Assembly: GCA_029262175.1 (NCBI GenBank)
Contig: JAJCZV010000040.1
Location: forward strand, 1-35,193
Reading direction: 5' to 3'
Origin: Gemmatimonadota bacterium
GTDB taxonomy: Bacteria; Gemmatimonadota; Gemmatimonadetes; Palauibacterales; Palauibacteraceae
DNA length: 35,193 bases
The notes beneath the pieces were generated by a model that saw only the letters and a program-made list of their open reading frames with translations, was not told where the DNA came from and did no database searches. This document shows positions 1 through 9,300 of the stretch, piece after piece (the first letter of the stretch is position 1; the number at the start of each line of letters is the position of its first letter). Position numbers and translations under genes: made by a program.

Positions 1-1642
1 TGTCTATGTCGGCGACGGCGACGGCCTGGGCATCACCATTGGCGCCCGCGCCGAGGATCTCGGTCTCATCTTGGAACCGTCCGCCGCGTTCGTTGGAGAG
101 AAGGCGAAGACCGCCCGCGCCGTCCGCGAACACGAGGTCCAAGTCACGATCATTGTCGAGATCGGCGAAGGCCGCACCCCGAGTGTCGGCATCGGCGGCG
201 CCCGCTACGCCGAACGCGTCGGCCATCTCCGCAAACGTCCCGTCGCCGTTGTTCCGGTAGAGTCGGTTGGGTCCGTCGCGTGCCTCGAACGTGTCGAGGT
301 CGCCGTCCTGATCCAGATCCGCGAAGAACACATCGTTGGCGGCTCCGGGGGTGACCGTGTTCCCTGCCCCACCGGCCGCCGTGCCTGGGGAGAGTTCGAT
401 CTCGTCGAACGATCCGATCGATCCGTCGTCGGCCGGTCGGCTCTGGAACACATGCGTGGTCTCGCCCGTCAGCCAAACATCAAGACGGCGGTCGTCATCG
501 AAGTCGCCCCATACCGCCGCGCCCACGTTGCCGACGGTGAGGACACCGAGATCATCGGCCGCATCGACAAAACTGCCAAAGTCGACGCGGAGCAGTCGGG
601 CCCGGCCGTCGCTCGCCCACACGAGGTCTTCGTCTCCGTCGCCGTCGAAGTCCCCGACCGCGATCGCGGCGGAAGCGTCCCCGGCGGTCGATTGAGCCCC
701 GCCGGTCGATTCCGCCCCGGCAGCGTCAGCGCCGAGCGACTCGAACCCGGCCAGTTCTGACGCATCCGCGAATCGCAGCGACGCCAACACCGTCTCGGAT
801 TCGAGCACGCGTAACGAACCGGTGCGGAAGCTGAACGAGAGTTGCGGCACGCCTACGAGTTCTCCGGGCGGTGGAGCCAGAGTCGACAACCCGTCCTGGT
901 AGGGTCCGGTAACTTCGAAGTTCTCGCGGAATTGAGCGAAGCTCGCGATCGCGGAGGGGAGATCACCTACGAGCGTCGCGTCCTCGGCGGCTTCAAACAG
1001 CGCGCTGGATCGAGGCGTCAGATCTGGGGCGAGTTGTCGGAAGGTCTCGAGCCCGCCGCGCGCAGCATCCGCGTTCCCCGCCGCGAACTCCGCATCGATG
1101 AGTTCGACGTGCGCCGCGAGGTTACCGGGCGCCGACGCGATGACGCGTCGCAACCACTCGACCCGCTGGGGCGAATCGGCGCCGTTGCCGTCCCGCTCGA
1201 ACTCGGCGAGCGCCCACAGCGTGCGAGCGTGCGTCGAGTCGACCACGAACGCTTCGCGCAGGATGGTCAGTGCCTGGTCCGTCGCGCCTCGCTCCATCTC
1301 GATGCGCGCCAGCGCGAGCGGGAGCTGCGGATCGTCGGGGCTCCGATCGCGCGCTTCGATGAGTCGGCGCTCCGCCTCGTCGAGGTCCCCTGCCTTGAGC
1401 GCGACCAGTCCAAGACCGGCGTATCCCGCCGATTCATCCGGGGCCATCTCGGTCAGCCGCAGATACTCGGCGCGGGCTTCGGTGAGTTGGTCCTGTTGAA
1501 GGAACGCTTGTCCCGCGCCTTGGGTCGCGAGGATCTCAGCGGGAGACGCGGTGGGTGGGGGCACCGAGGGTTCGCAGGACGCGGTCACGAGGGCCAGAAC
1601 CGCGATCGCGGCGGCGCGCTTGCCGTTCGCGAACTGGATCAC
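1..1642 (-). CDS. TPR and FG-GAP/VCBS repeat lipoprotein (3' end outside window)
   Basis: The frame runs open from a GTG at 1642-1640 to the window edge, giving at least 547 residues; the C-terminus is missing. The GTG overlaps the stop of the upstream gene as GTGA, which decides the start. The N-terminus is a hydrophobic signal ending in LALVTASC, a plausible though imperfect lipobox. About residues 40-230 look like TPR-type helical repeats (for example ESAGYAGLGLVALKAGDLDE). The second half carries FG-GAP/VCBS Ca-binding-type repeats such as DFDGDGDEDLVW, DLDQDGDLDTF and DLDNDRDLDLVF. An ASPIC/UnbV domain may lie beyond the edge but none is visible. It is the last visible gene of the operon. 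By family it is probably an exported, lipid-anchored beta-propeller protein; no enzymatic role can be assigned. Confidence 0.8.
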   Translation of the reverse strand, partial: MIQFANGKRAAAIAVLALVTASCEPSVPPPTASPAEILATQGAGQAFLQQDQLTEARAEYLRLTEMAPDESAGYAGLGLVALKAGDLDEAERRLIEARDRSPDDPQLPLALARIEMERGATDQALTILREAFVVDSTHARTLWALAEFERDGNGADSPQRVEWLRRVIASAPGNLAAHVELIDAEFAAGNADAARGGLETFRQLAPDLTPRSSALFEAAEDATLVGDLPSAIASFAQFRENFEVTGPYQDGLSTLAPPPGELVGVPQLSFSFRTGSLRVLESETVLASLRFADASELAGFESLGADAAGAESTGGAQSTAGDASAAIAVGDFDGDGDEDLVWASDGRARLLRVDFGSFVDAADDLGVLTVGNVGAAVWGDFDDDRRLDVWLTGETTHVFQSRPADDGSIGSFDEIELSPGTAAGGAGNTVTPGAANDVFFADLDQDGDLDTFEARDGPNRLYRNNGDGTFAEMADAFGVAGAADADTRGAAFADLDNDRDLDLVFADGAGGLRLLSNERGGRFQDETEILGAGANGDAQAVAVADID

Positions 1643-3435
1643 GAGTCGTTCTCGACGATCGTGATCTCGCCTCTCGCCTCCACGACCCCATGCGTGGACG
1701 TACCGCCCGTGGGCCAGCGGACCACGACGCTGTCGGCCGTCGCCGCATCGCCCAAGCCGGCGAGCACCGGGTTGGTCTCGGACTGCGACAAATAAGACGA
1801 GCTGGTCGACACCACGAATCGTTGCGCGGAACCTCCGACGAACACTTCGACGGTGGCGCCGATCGCGGCGACGTTCGGGTGCGCGCCTTGCAAACGAACC
1901 CGAATCCCCCTGACCTCCGCTGGGTCGATGTCGTTTCGAAGCAGCTTGGGCGGCCCACCGTTGGTCGTCATCACCACGTCGAGGTCGCCGTCGCGATCGA
2001 AGTCGGTCGTCGCGATCCCGCGGGCGACGATCGGTTCGACAAAACCCTCGCCCAAGAGCTCGCTCACATCGACAAAGCTGCCACGACCATCGTTTTGAAA
2101 CAGTTGCGGCGACTGCGCAAAAGAGACGTCGCCTTGGATCGCTTCGATCTCGGGCTCGATGTGTCCGTTGCCAAGCACCAGGTCGACGTACCGGTCGAGG
2201 TCGAGATCGGCGAAGCGCAGCCCGAACGTGAGCGGCAGAAGCGTCGACCGAGTCAGGCGCGCGGAGCCCGCCAGGTCTTGGAACTGGTCGCCGCCAATCT
2301 GCGTGTAAAGTGCCACGGGTTCGTTCGAAAAATTGCCGATCCCGATCGACAGCCGGCCCCGGTTGAATACATCGGCCACATCGATGCCCATCCCGGCGCG
2401 CGCGCGGCCACCCTCATCAAACGCGACACCCGCTCGCTGACCGGCGTCGACAAATGTCCCATCGCCCTGGTTCAAGTAAAGAAAGTTCTGATAGGTATCG
2501 TTTGCGATCATGACGTCGGGCCAACCATCGCCGTTGAAGTCGTCGACGAAAACTCCGAGCGACTTTCCATCGGGGTTCTCGAGGCCGGCTTCAACGGTCA
2601 CATCGTTGAACCGGTGACCGCCATCGCTTCGCAGCAGCCGACACGATTCGCCTTCATACTCTTCGGGCGTCGCATAAGACTTGTTCACGCCGTCGCGGCT
2701 AAAGTACAGATCGGTCGCTGGCGTCCAGTCGACGTAATTACAGACGAGAAGATCGAGCCAGCCGTCTCGATCCGAGTCGAACCACGCAGCTGCCGCGGAC
2801 CAGGCCGGGTCCGAAGCGCCGGCCTCGTTGCCCGCAGTACCGGTCGCGGTGGTGACGTCGGTAAACCGACCGCCATCGTTCCGGTACAAGCGGTTGTCGC
2901 CGACGGCGGTCAAATACAGATCGACATCGCCGTCCGCGTCATAATCGGCGGCGGCCGCGCCCATCCCGTAGATGGGCTGCGCGAGACCCGCGGCGACAGT
3001 CACATCGCGGAACGTGCCATCGTGCTGATTTCTGTAGAGCCGCGAGGTCGCGCCGCGATCCTCGGCGTGTCCCGCCCAACCCGTACCGCTGACAAAGAAG
3101 AGATCGGGCCACGTATCGCCATCGTAGTCGAACACGGCGACGCCGCTGCCCATCGTTTCGGGCATCCACTTGTCACCGAACGCGCCCGTCGCGTGCCGAA
3201 AGTCGATCCCCGACTCGACCGTTACGTCGGTCAGTCGGAGGTTGGTAGACGCATCGGTCGAGGTCCGACCCGTGAACGAGGGCGACGTCTCGGTATAGGC
3301 GGGCGTTTCATCGACCGCCTCCTCCGGTGTGCACGACATGGTCGTCGCCGCGACCAGGCCGATGAGGAGGGCGACGGTGCTCGATAGCGCCGCCCTCGGG
3401 TTCGCTCCGCGACGGCCTGAAAAAAGATCGATCAA
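1639..3435 (-). CDS. FG-GAP repeat lipoprotein with C-terminal ASPIC/UnbV domain (CRTAC1-like)
   Basis: 598 residues. The N-terminal signal ends in AATTMSC with Cys35 as likely lipidated residue. From about residue 95 to 500 there are repeated Asp-rich FG-GAP/VCBS blades: DYDGDTWPDLFF, DYDADGDVDLYL, DSDRDGWLDLLV, DFNGDGWPDVMI, DFDRDGDLDVVM. Residues about 505-590 match the ASPIC/UnbV domain, with IRVRLQGAHPNVAAIGA and a VVVRWPTGG ending. Proteins of this layout resemble CRTAC1 and are thought to be extracytoplasmic Ca-binding propellers; their biochemical role is not established. The ATG overlaps the stop of the upstream cytochrome gene as ATGA (3432-3435), and its own stop overlaps the next gene as GTGA, so translational coupling is likely on both sides. 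Confidence 0.88.
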   Translation of the reverse strand: MIDLFSGRRGANPRAALSSTVALLIGLVAATTMSCTPEEAVDETPAYTETSPSFTGRTSTDASTNLRLTDVTVESGIDFRHATGAFGDKWMPETMGSGVAVFDYDGDTWPDLFFVSGTGWAGHAEDRGATSRLYRNQHDGTFRDVTVAAGLAQPIYGMGAAAADYDADGDVDLYLTAVGDNRLYRNDGGRFTDVTTATGTAGNEAGASDPAWSAAAAWFDSDRDGWLDLLVCNYVDWTPATDLYFSRDGVNKSYATPEEYEGESCRLLRSDGGHRFNDVTVEAGLENPDGKSLGVFVDDFNGDGWPDVMIANDTYQNFLYLNQGDGTFVDAGQRAGVAFDEGGRARAGMGIDVADVFNRGRLSIGIGNFSNEPVALYTQIGGDQFQDLAGSARLTRSTLLPLTFGLRFADLDLDRYVDLVLGNGHIEPEIEAIQGDVSFAQSPQLFQNDGRGSFVDVSELLGEGFVEPIVARGIATTDFDRDGDLDVVMTTNGGPPKLLRNDIDPAEVRGIRVRLQGAHPNVAAIGATVEVFVGGSAQRFVVSTSSSYLSQSETNPVLAGLGDAATADSVVVRWPTGGTSTHGVVEARGEITIVENDS

Positions 3436-6368
3436 CGCGGCCGCTCGATCACATCGAGTTCATGCGTATGGATGGGCTGCGCCATGAGGTTCACGCCGGG
3501 GTTTTCCGTCCGATAAGCGCGCGTCAAAGCGGAAGCTGCTTCATCGATTCCATAGCGTTCGAACGCGGCTTCGGCCAAGGCCGCTTCCTCTTCCCTGCCC
3601 CCTATGGCTCTCAGGCTCAGCATGCGGTTGTAGTGTGCCTCACGGTGTTCGGGATCGATCTTCAGAACCGCGTCGAACGCTGCGATCGCTCCGGGATAGT
3701 CCTGAGCAAGATATCGCGTGCGGCCCAACTGGAACCAAGTCGCGCGATCGCCTGGGAACGCGGCAAGGACGGCCAGATAGGCGCCCTCGGAGGCCTCGTA
3801 CGCCCCGTCTTCCTGGTGCGCCCCGCCCCACACCCAGGCCGTCTGCGGATTCGCGGGGCTGATGGTCTCGGCACGCTCGAGGTTCTCGAACGCCGCTTCC
3901 AAGTTCCCAGCCTGAAGCGCCATGCGTGCGAGATTGAGTGGGCCGTCCACGCGCTCCGGATACAGCGAAGCGATGAGCGCGAACGGACGCTCGGCCAGAC
4001 GTGTGTTCCCTTCCCTCAGGAGCGCGATGCCATAGTCGTTGTATCGCATCCACGTCTGGGCGCCGGAGTCATCGACAGGGTCCACTCGTTCGCCGACGCC
4101 GACCGCGACTTCGTCGCTCGCGATCTCGGTGATGGGTAGATCGGGAACGTCATCGAACTCCGCGAAGCCGGCGCGATTGGTCGAATAGGCAAACTCGGTG
4201 AAGGGGCGATCGAACTTTCGCCACAACACGCGAGCGCGCGCGGTGAGGGCTCCGGTCGGGAGATCGGCTGGCAGTCTCACTTGGTAGTGTGCGACATCGG
4301 CGCTACCCGGACCAATGACGTTGGAAGCCGCCGTTACGTGGATGTCCTGTGCGTTTCTCTTTTGAATCGGCTCGCCGTTTTTATCGAGAATCACCGACTT
4401 GAACACGTGCGCCATCGGGTCGAGGTGACCGTCTTCTCCGACTTCTCCGCTGAAGGCGATGCGTCGCCCGTTGGCGTCGACGAGCTCGAACTCGAGCCAG
4501 CCCTCGTTCGAGTCGTTGGTCCCGCCGGGGAACGTGTGTCCGACGCCGCGGTTCCGGATCACCACTTCGAACGTGACCGTCTCACCGGGCGAGAGAACCG
4601 GCGGCGAGAGGTCCAGCGCCGTCTCGGGCTCATCGTTTGGTCCGCGCCGGATCGCGAAGATGTCGACGCGTAGTTTCTCGTCTTGTAGGAACGCCTCGAT
4701 GCGGCGCAGGGTCGCGGTATCGCCGCGCACGTAAGGAAGCGCGGTGTTGATGGCGGTGAACCGGTGCGAGCGAACCATCCCGTTCGCCGCCGACACATCG
4801 CCCTTAGGCGCTGGCTCGAGTGGCATATGGCAGTCTTGGCACACGCGCGCGTTCTCGGGCAGATAAAACGTGCGCGCTGCGTTGAGAGACACGCCGCTGT
4901 CGTGCCACGCGTCGTACTCGTTCTGACCCCGCAGCCATCGATAGCCGTTCACGGGCTCGGTCAGGCTCACCTTGTGACACGTCGCGCAGAACTCCGACGT
5001 CGAGTGGAGCGGCTTGAGCATCTGTCGTTGGTGCACGGTCGGCTTTGCCTTGAGGGCCGCATCGTGCAGAAAGGCGCGCCAGCTGCCGGGCGGTGCTTCC
5101 GAGAACAAGTAGGGGTCTTCTTGCTCGTCGGCGATGTTGTAGTTGCCGTTGCCCGTGCGGTCGTGGACTTGGTCGATGGCGTGACAGGCCAGACACGTGA
5201 GACCGGCCTGGGCCTCGACCGTGGCGGGGTCGATCTCCTCATCCATCGCGCCAGCCAACATCAGCGCGGGGTCGTGGCAGCCGCTGCACCATTTGCTCTT
5301 TACGCGTCCGGCGGCGGTCGGGCCAAGCCCGAACTGGCGCAGGTGCGCGGTGAGGGCCTCGTTGGTTTCGAGCGACTCCGTCCGCAGCAGCTCGATCGAA
5401 GCCGTATAGAACGGGTTGTTGAACGAGGCGAAGCGGTGCGCGGACGTGGCCCATTGATCGGCGATGTCCGCGTGACACCGCGCGCACGACTCCGAACCGA
5501 TCCGCGTCTCCGACGCGAAGCCGCGCTGCGCCACTTCCTCGGCGACCTGTGCGGCGAGGGCGTCGGCATCGGTGCGCGTGATGATCCGTGCCGGCAGATA
5601 GGTCCCCGTACTCGTCGTGGTCGCTGCTGGGAAGAAGGGACTTTGCGGCGGAACCAGACCCTCTGGTACAAACGCATCTCCAAAGAAGCTCGCGACGTCT
5701 CGGTCCACGCCCCCGGGCCCTTCGTTCAGTCCAGCGGCCAGCGCGCCGCGCGCCTCGGGGGTAAGCGCCGCCTCCCGACGAGAGGCGGTATGAACGACGA
5801 TCAACGCTGCGAAGGTCACGACCACGCCGGTGGCGAACCGACGCCCGCGTTCGCGGGGCGGACGAGCGTAGCTGACGAGGCGATGCCCCGCGTAGGCCGA
5901 GACGACCAGCACCGCGCACGCGACGTGCACCCACCACGCCCACGAGTTCTCGCGGCTGGCGGCGGCGGTAAGGATAAAGAGACCGGTCAGGGCGAGGCCG
6001 CCACCGAGGAGGCCGAGCGCGATCCCCGTCAAGATCGACGCGCGGTGTTTGCGCTTCCAGACTTTGCGCAGATGCGCGCCCAGGAACCCGAACATGAGCG
6101 TGACGAGCAGCAGGCCCACGCCCGTATGCGTCAACACCATCGCTTGGAACAGCTGCGGCAGGGTCGTCCGACCGACCGCGAAGAACTCGAGGCCCGCGAG
6201 ATCGGCAAGGCGATTGGCGAGCAAGTACAGCGTGTTGGCGAGCATGAACACGGCGATCCAAACGACCACCCGCAGCCAATGTTGGAGCGGCCGCGTCAGC
6301 ATCGACGGGAGGACCGGTCGCGTCCCGTGCTTGGGGACGAGCACGGCCCACTTAGCCACTGGAGCCAC
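3432..6368 (-). CDS. Membrane-anchored multihaem c-type cytochrome with TPR domain
   Basis: 978 residues. Five hydrophobic segments (about 32-56, 72-98, 110-136, 142-166, 178-195) are followed by a soluble part with five CXXCH haem c sites: CARCH 295, CSGCH 361, CLACH 392, CATCH 461 and CQDCH 510. The layout recalls cytochrome c554-like multihaem proteins. Residues about 775-940 form TPR-like helices. The haem domain should be periplasmic, with the N-terminal segments in the inner membrane, suggesting electron transfer from the membrane; partners are not known. The frame overlaps the upstream ASPIC gene by 17 bases, so translation could also begin at the internal ATG near 6302 (MLTRPL). No catalytic signature of nitrite or hydroxylamine reduction was recognised, so the substrate is unassigned. 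Confidence 0.87.
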   Translation of the reverse strand: MAPVAKWAVLVPKHGTRPVLPSMLTRPLQHWLRVVVWIAVFMLANTLYLLANRLADLAGLEFFAVGRTTLPQLFQAMVLTHTGVGLLLVTLMFGFLGAHLRKVWKRKHRASILTGIALGLLGGGLALTGLFILTAAASRENSWAWWVHVACAVLVVSAYAGHRLVSYARPPRERGRRFATGVVVTFAALIVVHTASRREAALTPEARGALAAGLNEGPGGVDRDVASFFGDAFVPEGLVPPQSPFFPAATTTSTGTYLPARIITRTDADALAAQVAEEVAQRGFASETRIGSESCARCHADIADQWATSAHRFASFNNPFYTASIELLRTESLETNEALTAHLRQFGLGPTAAGRVKSKWCSGCHDPALMLAGAMDEEIDPATVEAQAGLTCLACHAIDQVHDRTGNGNYNIADEQEDPYLFSEAPPGSWRAFLHDAALKAKPTVHQRQMLKPLHSTSEFCATCHKVSLTEPVNGYRWLRGQNEYDAWHDSGVSLNAARTFYLPENARVCQDCHMPLEPAPKGDVSAANGMVRSHRFTAINTALPYVRGDTATLRRIEAFLQDEKLRVDIFAIRRGPNDEPETALDLSPPVLSPGETVTFEVVIRNRGVGHTFPGGTNDSNEGWLEFELVDANGRRIAFSGEVGEDGHLDPMAHVFKSVILDKNGEPIQKRNAQDIHVTAASNVIGPGSADVAHYQVRLPADLPTGALTARARVLWRKFDRPFTEFAYSTNRAGFAEFDDVPDLPITEIASDEVAVGVGERVDPVDDSGAQTWMRYNDYGIALLREGNTRLAERPFALIASLYPERVDGPLNLARMALQAGNLEAAFENLERAETISPANPQTAWVWGGAHQEDGAYEASEGAYLAVLAAFPGDRATWFQLGRTRYLAQDYPGAIAAFDAVLKIDPEHREAHYNRMLSLRAIGGREEEAALAEAAFERYGIDEAASALTRAYRTENPGVNLMAQPIHTHELDVIERPR

Positions 6369-9300
6369 CCGGAACCGCGTGCACCGTCACCTCGCTCTGC
6401 GATGGCTCGAGCCCGACGACTTGGGTTCGGCCGCCAGGCCACATGACTTCGAGACCCGTGGGTTCGCCGGATCGTCCGAGGACTTGAACGGGGTCGTCAT
6501 GCGACCCGGTGCCCGATCCCGCGCGAACCTCCCGGCGGGGACCAAACTGGGATCCGTACATCAGCCGCATCGACGCCCCGATGGCGAGGGGGTTTGTCGG
6601 CGTTCCCACCAATCGAACCCTCAGACCGGGGACTGTGCCCACGTTTAGGTATAGTCCGGCTTCGCCGCCGTTTTGTCCGATGACCATGTCCACGCGACCG
6701 TCCGCATCGATGTCCGAGACGGCGACGCCGCGTTGGTCGCCATACAGCGCGATGCCCGACACGACTCCCGGGACCGGTTCGAGCCCGCCGGCTCCATCTC
6801 CCTCGAGCCACACCCCGCGACCCGCGTCATAACGCGGCGAGTCCTGATCGGTCGCAAAAAAGTTTTGCGTCAAAAACACATCTTCGGCGCCATCGGCGTT
6901 GGCGTCGGCGACCGCGAGCCCGAGCGAAGGCGACCATTGGGTCTCGGCGGGAAGCCGGACGGACTCGAACGTCTCGCCCCGGTTCAAGAACAGCGTATGC
7001 GCGAGCCCCGTGATGGCCGCGCTGCTATCGAACGAGCCGGTGAGCGCATCGGTCACCGATGCGTCGGCGTACTCGGCGTGGCTCCGGACCTTGTCCAGGA
7101 GCGATGGCACCGCCGAGCCGAGACGACCAAAGGCCGCCAGCGGCGCTTCCCCGCCGATCCGAGCATCAGACTGCACCTCGACCACATCAAAGCTCCCGTT
7201 TCGATCCACATCCCCAAAGTAGACCGTTAGAGGGAGATCCGGCGTTGCCCGGTACTCGGTGTTCTCCCCCCACGACGTCGCGATGATGTCGGGTCGCCCG
7301 TCGCCATCGAGGTCTCCGGTCGTCACGGCGTTCCAGCGGCTCAGGAACCCCGACAGGCCGAGGCTCTCCGTCGCATCCACAAAACTGCCGCTGTCGTTGC
7401 GAAAGACTTTGATGGGACCCCAATCGGTCGCGAGCACGAGGTCGGGGTCGCCATCGACATCGAGGTCGGAGAAGAGGGCGCCGGTTACGAGTCCGACCTG
7501 AGACAGCGGGCCGGCGCTTTGGTTGTCGATTTCGAACTGACCCGCGGGTGCCCCGCGGAGAAGTCTAGACGCCGCCGGTTCCGGATATCGGCCGGGGACC
7601 GCCCGTCCCCCGATAAACAAATCGAGCCAGCCATCCCCATCGTAGTCGGCCATCGCGATGGGGCCGGCGGCGGCCGCGTGCCCTGGGGCCGCCAGATCCA
7701 CCCGGGGCGCGATCGTGGTTCGGCCGAGCGCGGCCGCGGCCCACGCGAGGGCGACGACCGAGGGCACCTGGGCCGCTTCGGCAGCGGGCGCCTCGTAATT
7801 CGAGAGGCCCAAAACCGCTCTGGCGCCCCCCGCGCCCACCGGCACGGTGATCACGCCGACCTGGTCGACGGGGACGGCCGGGCCGGACAGCGTGATGCGG
7901 GTGAGCGTCGCGCCGTCGTTTCGGAACAGCACGGGCGCGGCCCCGGACCCGGCGGTCATCAGTAGATCCGGGTCGCCGTCGTCATCGAGATCGCCCCAGG
8001 ACGCCTGGGGTCCGGCCTGGCTGAGCCGCACCGGAAGAAGCGGCTGGCGCGCGGATTCGTCGAACACCGGATCGTCGTGGATCGGCCGGAACGTTCCATC
8101 TCGAACAAACCATGGGGACGGGATCGGAGCGGCTCGGTCCGGGCCGGTCGCCGTGTCGAGCTCGGGCGCGGGACCCAGGGGTTCCTCGATCTCATAGAGT
8201 CGGTTGGCCCCACCGATTCGGACGATCGACACTCGGCCGCTTCGCCAGCGCACCTCGGCCGTCGCCTCGGTCGCGTCTCCCATCGCAAAGGTCGCCAGCG
8301 CTTCGGAGCCCGACAGATACCCGCCGCCCGAGGCGATCTCCTTGCTCTGCGCCGGCAGACCGTCGGCCGCGAACAGAATCGTAGCGCCGATCCCCGACGT
8401 ATTGGGCGCCTGGCCGTGGAGCCGGATCGCCACCCTGGGCCGATCGGAATCGTTGCGCAGCATCAAGGCGGGATCATCGAGTCGGTTGATGACGATGTCC
8501 AGATCCCCGTCCCCGTCGAGGTCGCCGAGCCCCGCCCCGTGCGAGATGTCGGCCTCCTCGGCTATGCCCCAGGCCTCGCCCGTCTCCTCGAAGCGCAGCT
8601 CACCGAGGTTACGGAACGCCACATTGCGAAGCGGCAGCGGCTCGTACAGAAGCAACGTTTGGCGCCAATCTTCGAGTCGCGTCGTGCGCAGACGGATCTG
8701 TGTATCGGCGTCCATCAGATCGCGGATGTGCCCGTTGGGGATGATCAAATCCTCGTACCCGTCCAGATCCACATCCACGAACAGGGCCGACCACGACCAA
8801 TCGGAGGCTTCGACCCCGGCGTAGTTGGCCACCTCCGCGAACGTCCCATCGCCTCGGTTTGCGAGCAGGGCGTTACGCGGGACCTGCTGCGTCCCCGTCA
8901 CATCGCCGGGCAACACGCGCTGGACGCGAGCGACGGGGTCCTGCGTCTTCCGGAGCCGCGAAGAGCGGCTGAGCATGTCGATCGTAAAGATGTCGACATC
9001 CCCGTCGCGATCCACATCGGAGAAGTCCACGGCCATCGACGAGGCGCTCGTGGTGCGGACCGACCAGGGAGAGATGGCTCGAAACCGCCCGTCGCCCTGG
9101 TTGATCCAGATCCGATCGGGGCTCTGGAGGTCGTTGGCGACGTAGAGATCCGGATCGCCGTCTCGGTCCAAATCTCCGAACCGCGCGGCCAGCCCCCAGT
9201 CTTGAAGCGGGGCCGCGAACGGCGCTCCATCGGCATCGGAAAAGGCCCCCGCCTCAAACGGCACCCGTGCGAAACGACCGTTCCCGTCGTTGAGATACAA

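Noticed and set aside
842..6446. Long plus-strand open frames opposite the cytochrome/ASPIC operon (for example 842-1795, 1555-3387, 4764-6446)
   Set aside because: They are antisense shadows: high G+C content and repeated Asp-rich motifs keep the opposite strand open. Their translations are Arg-rich with no recognisable domains, while the minus-strand frames have clear families.
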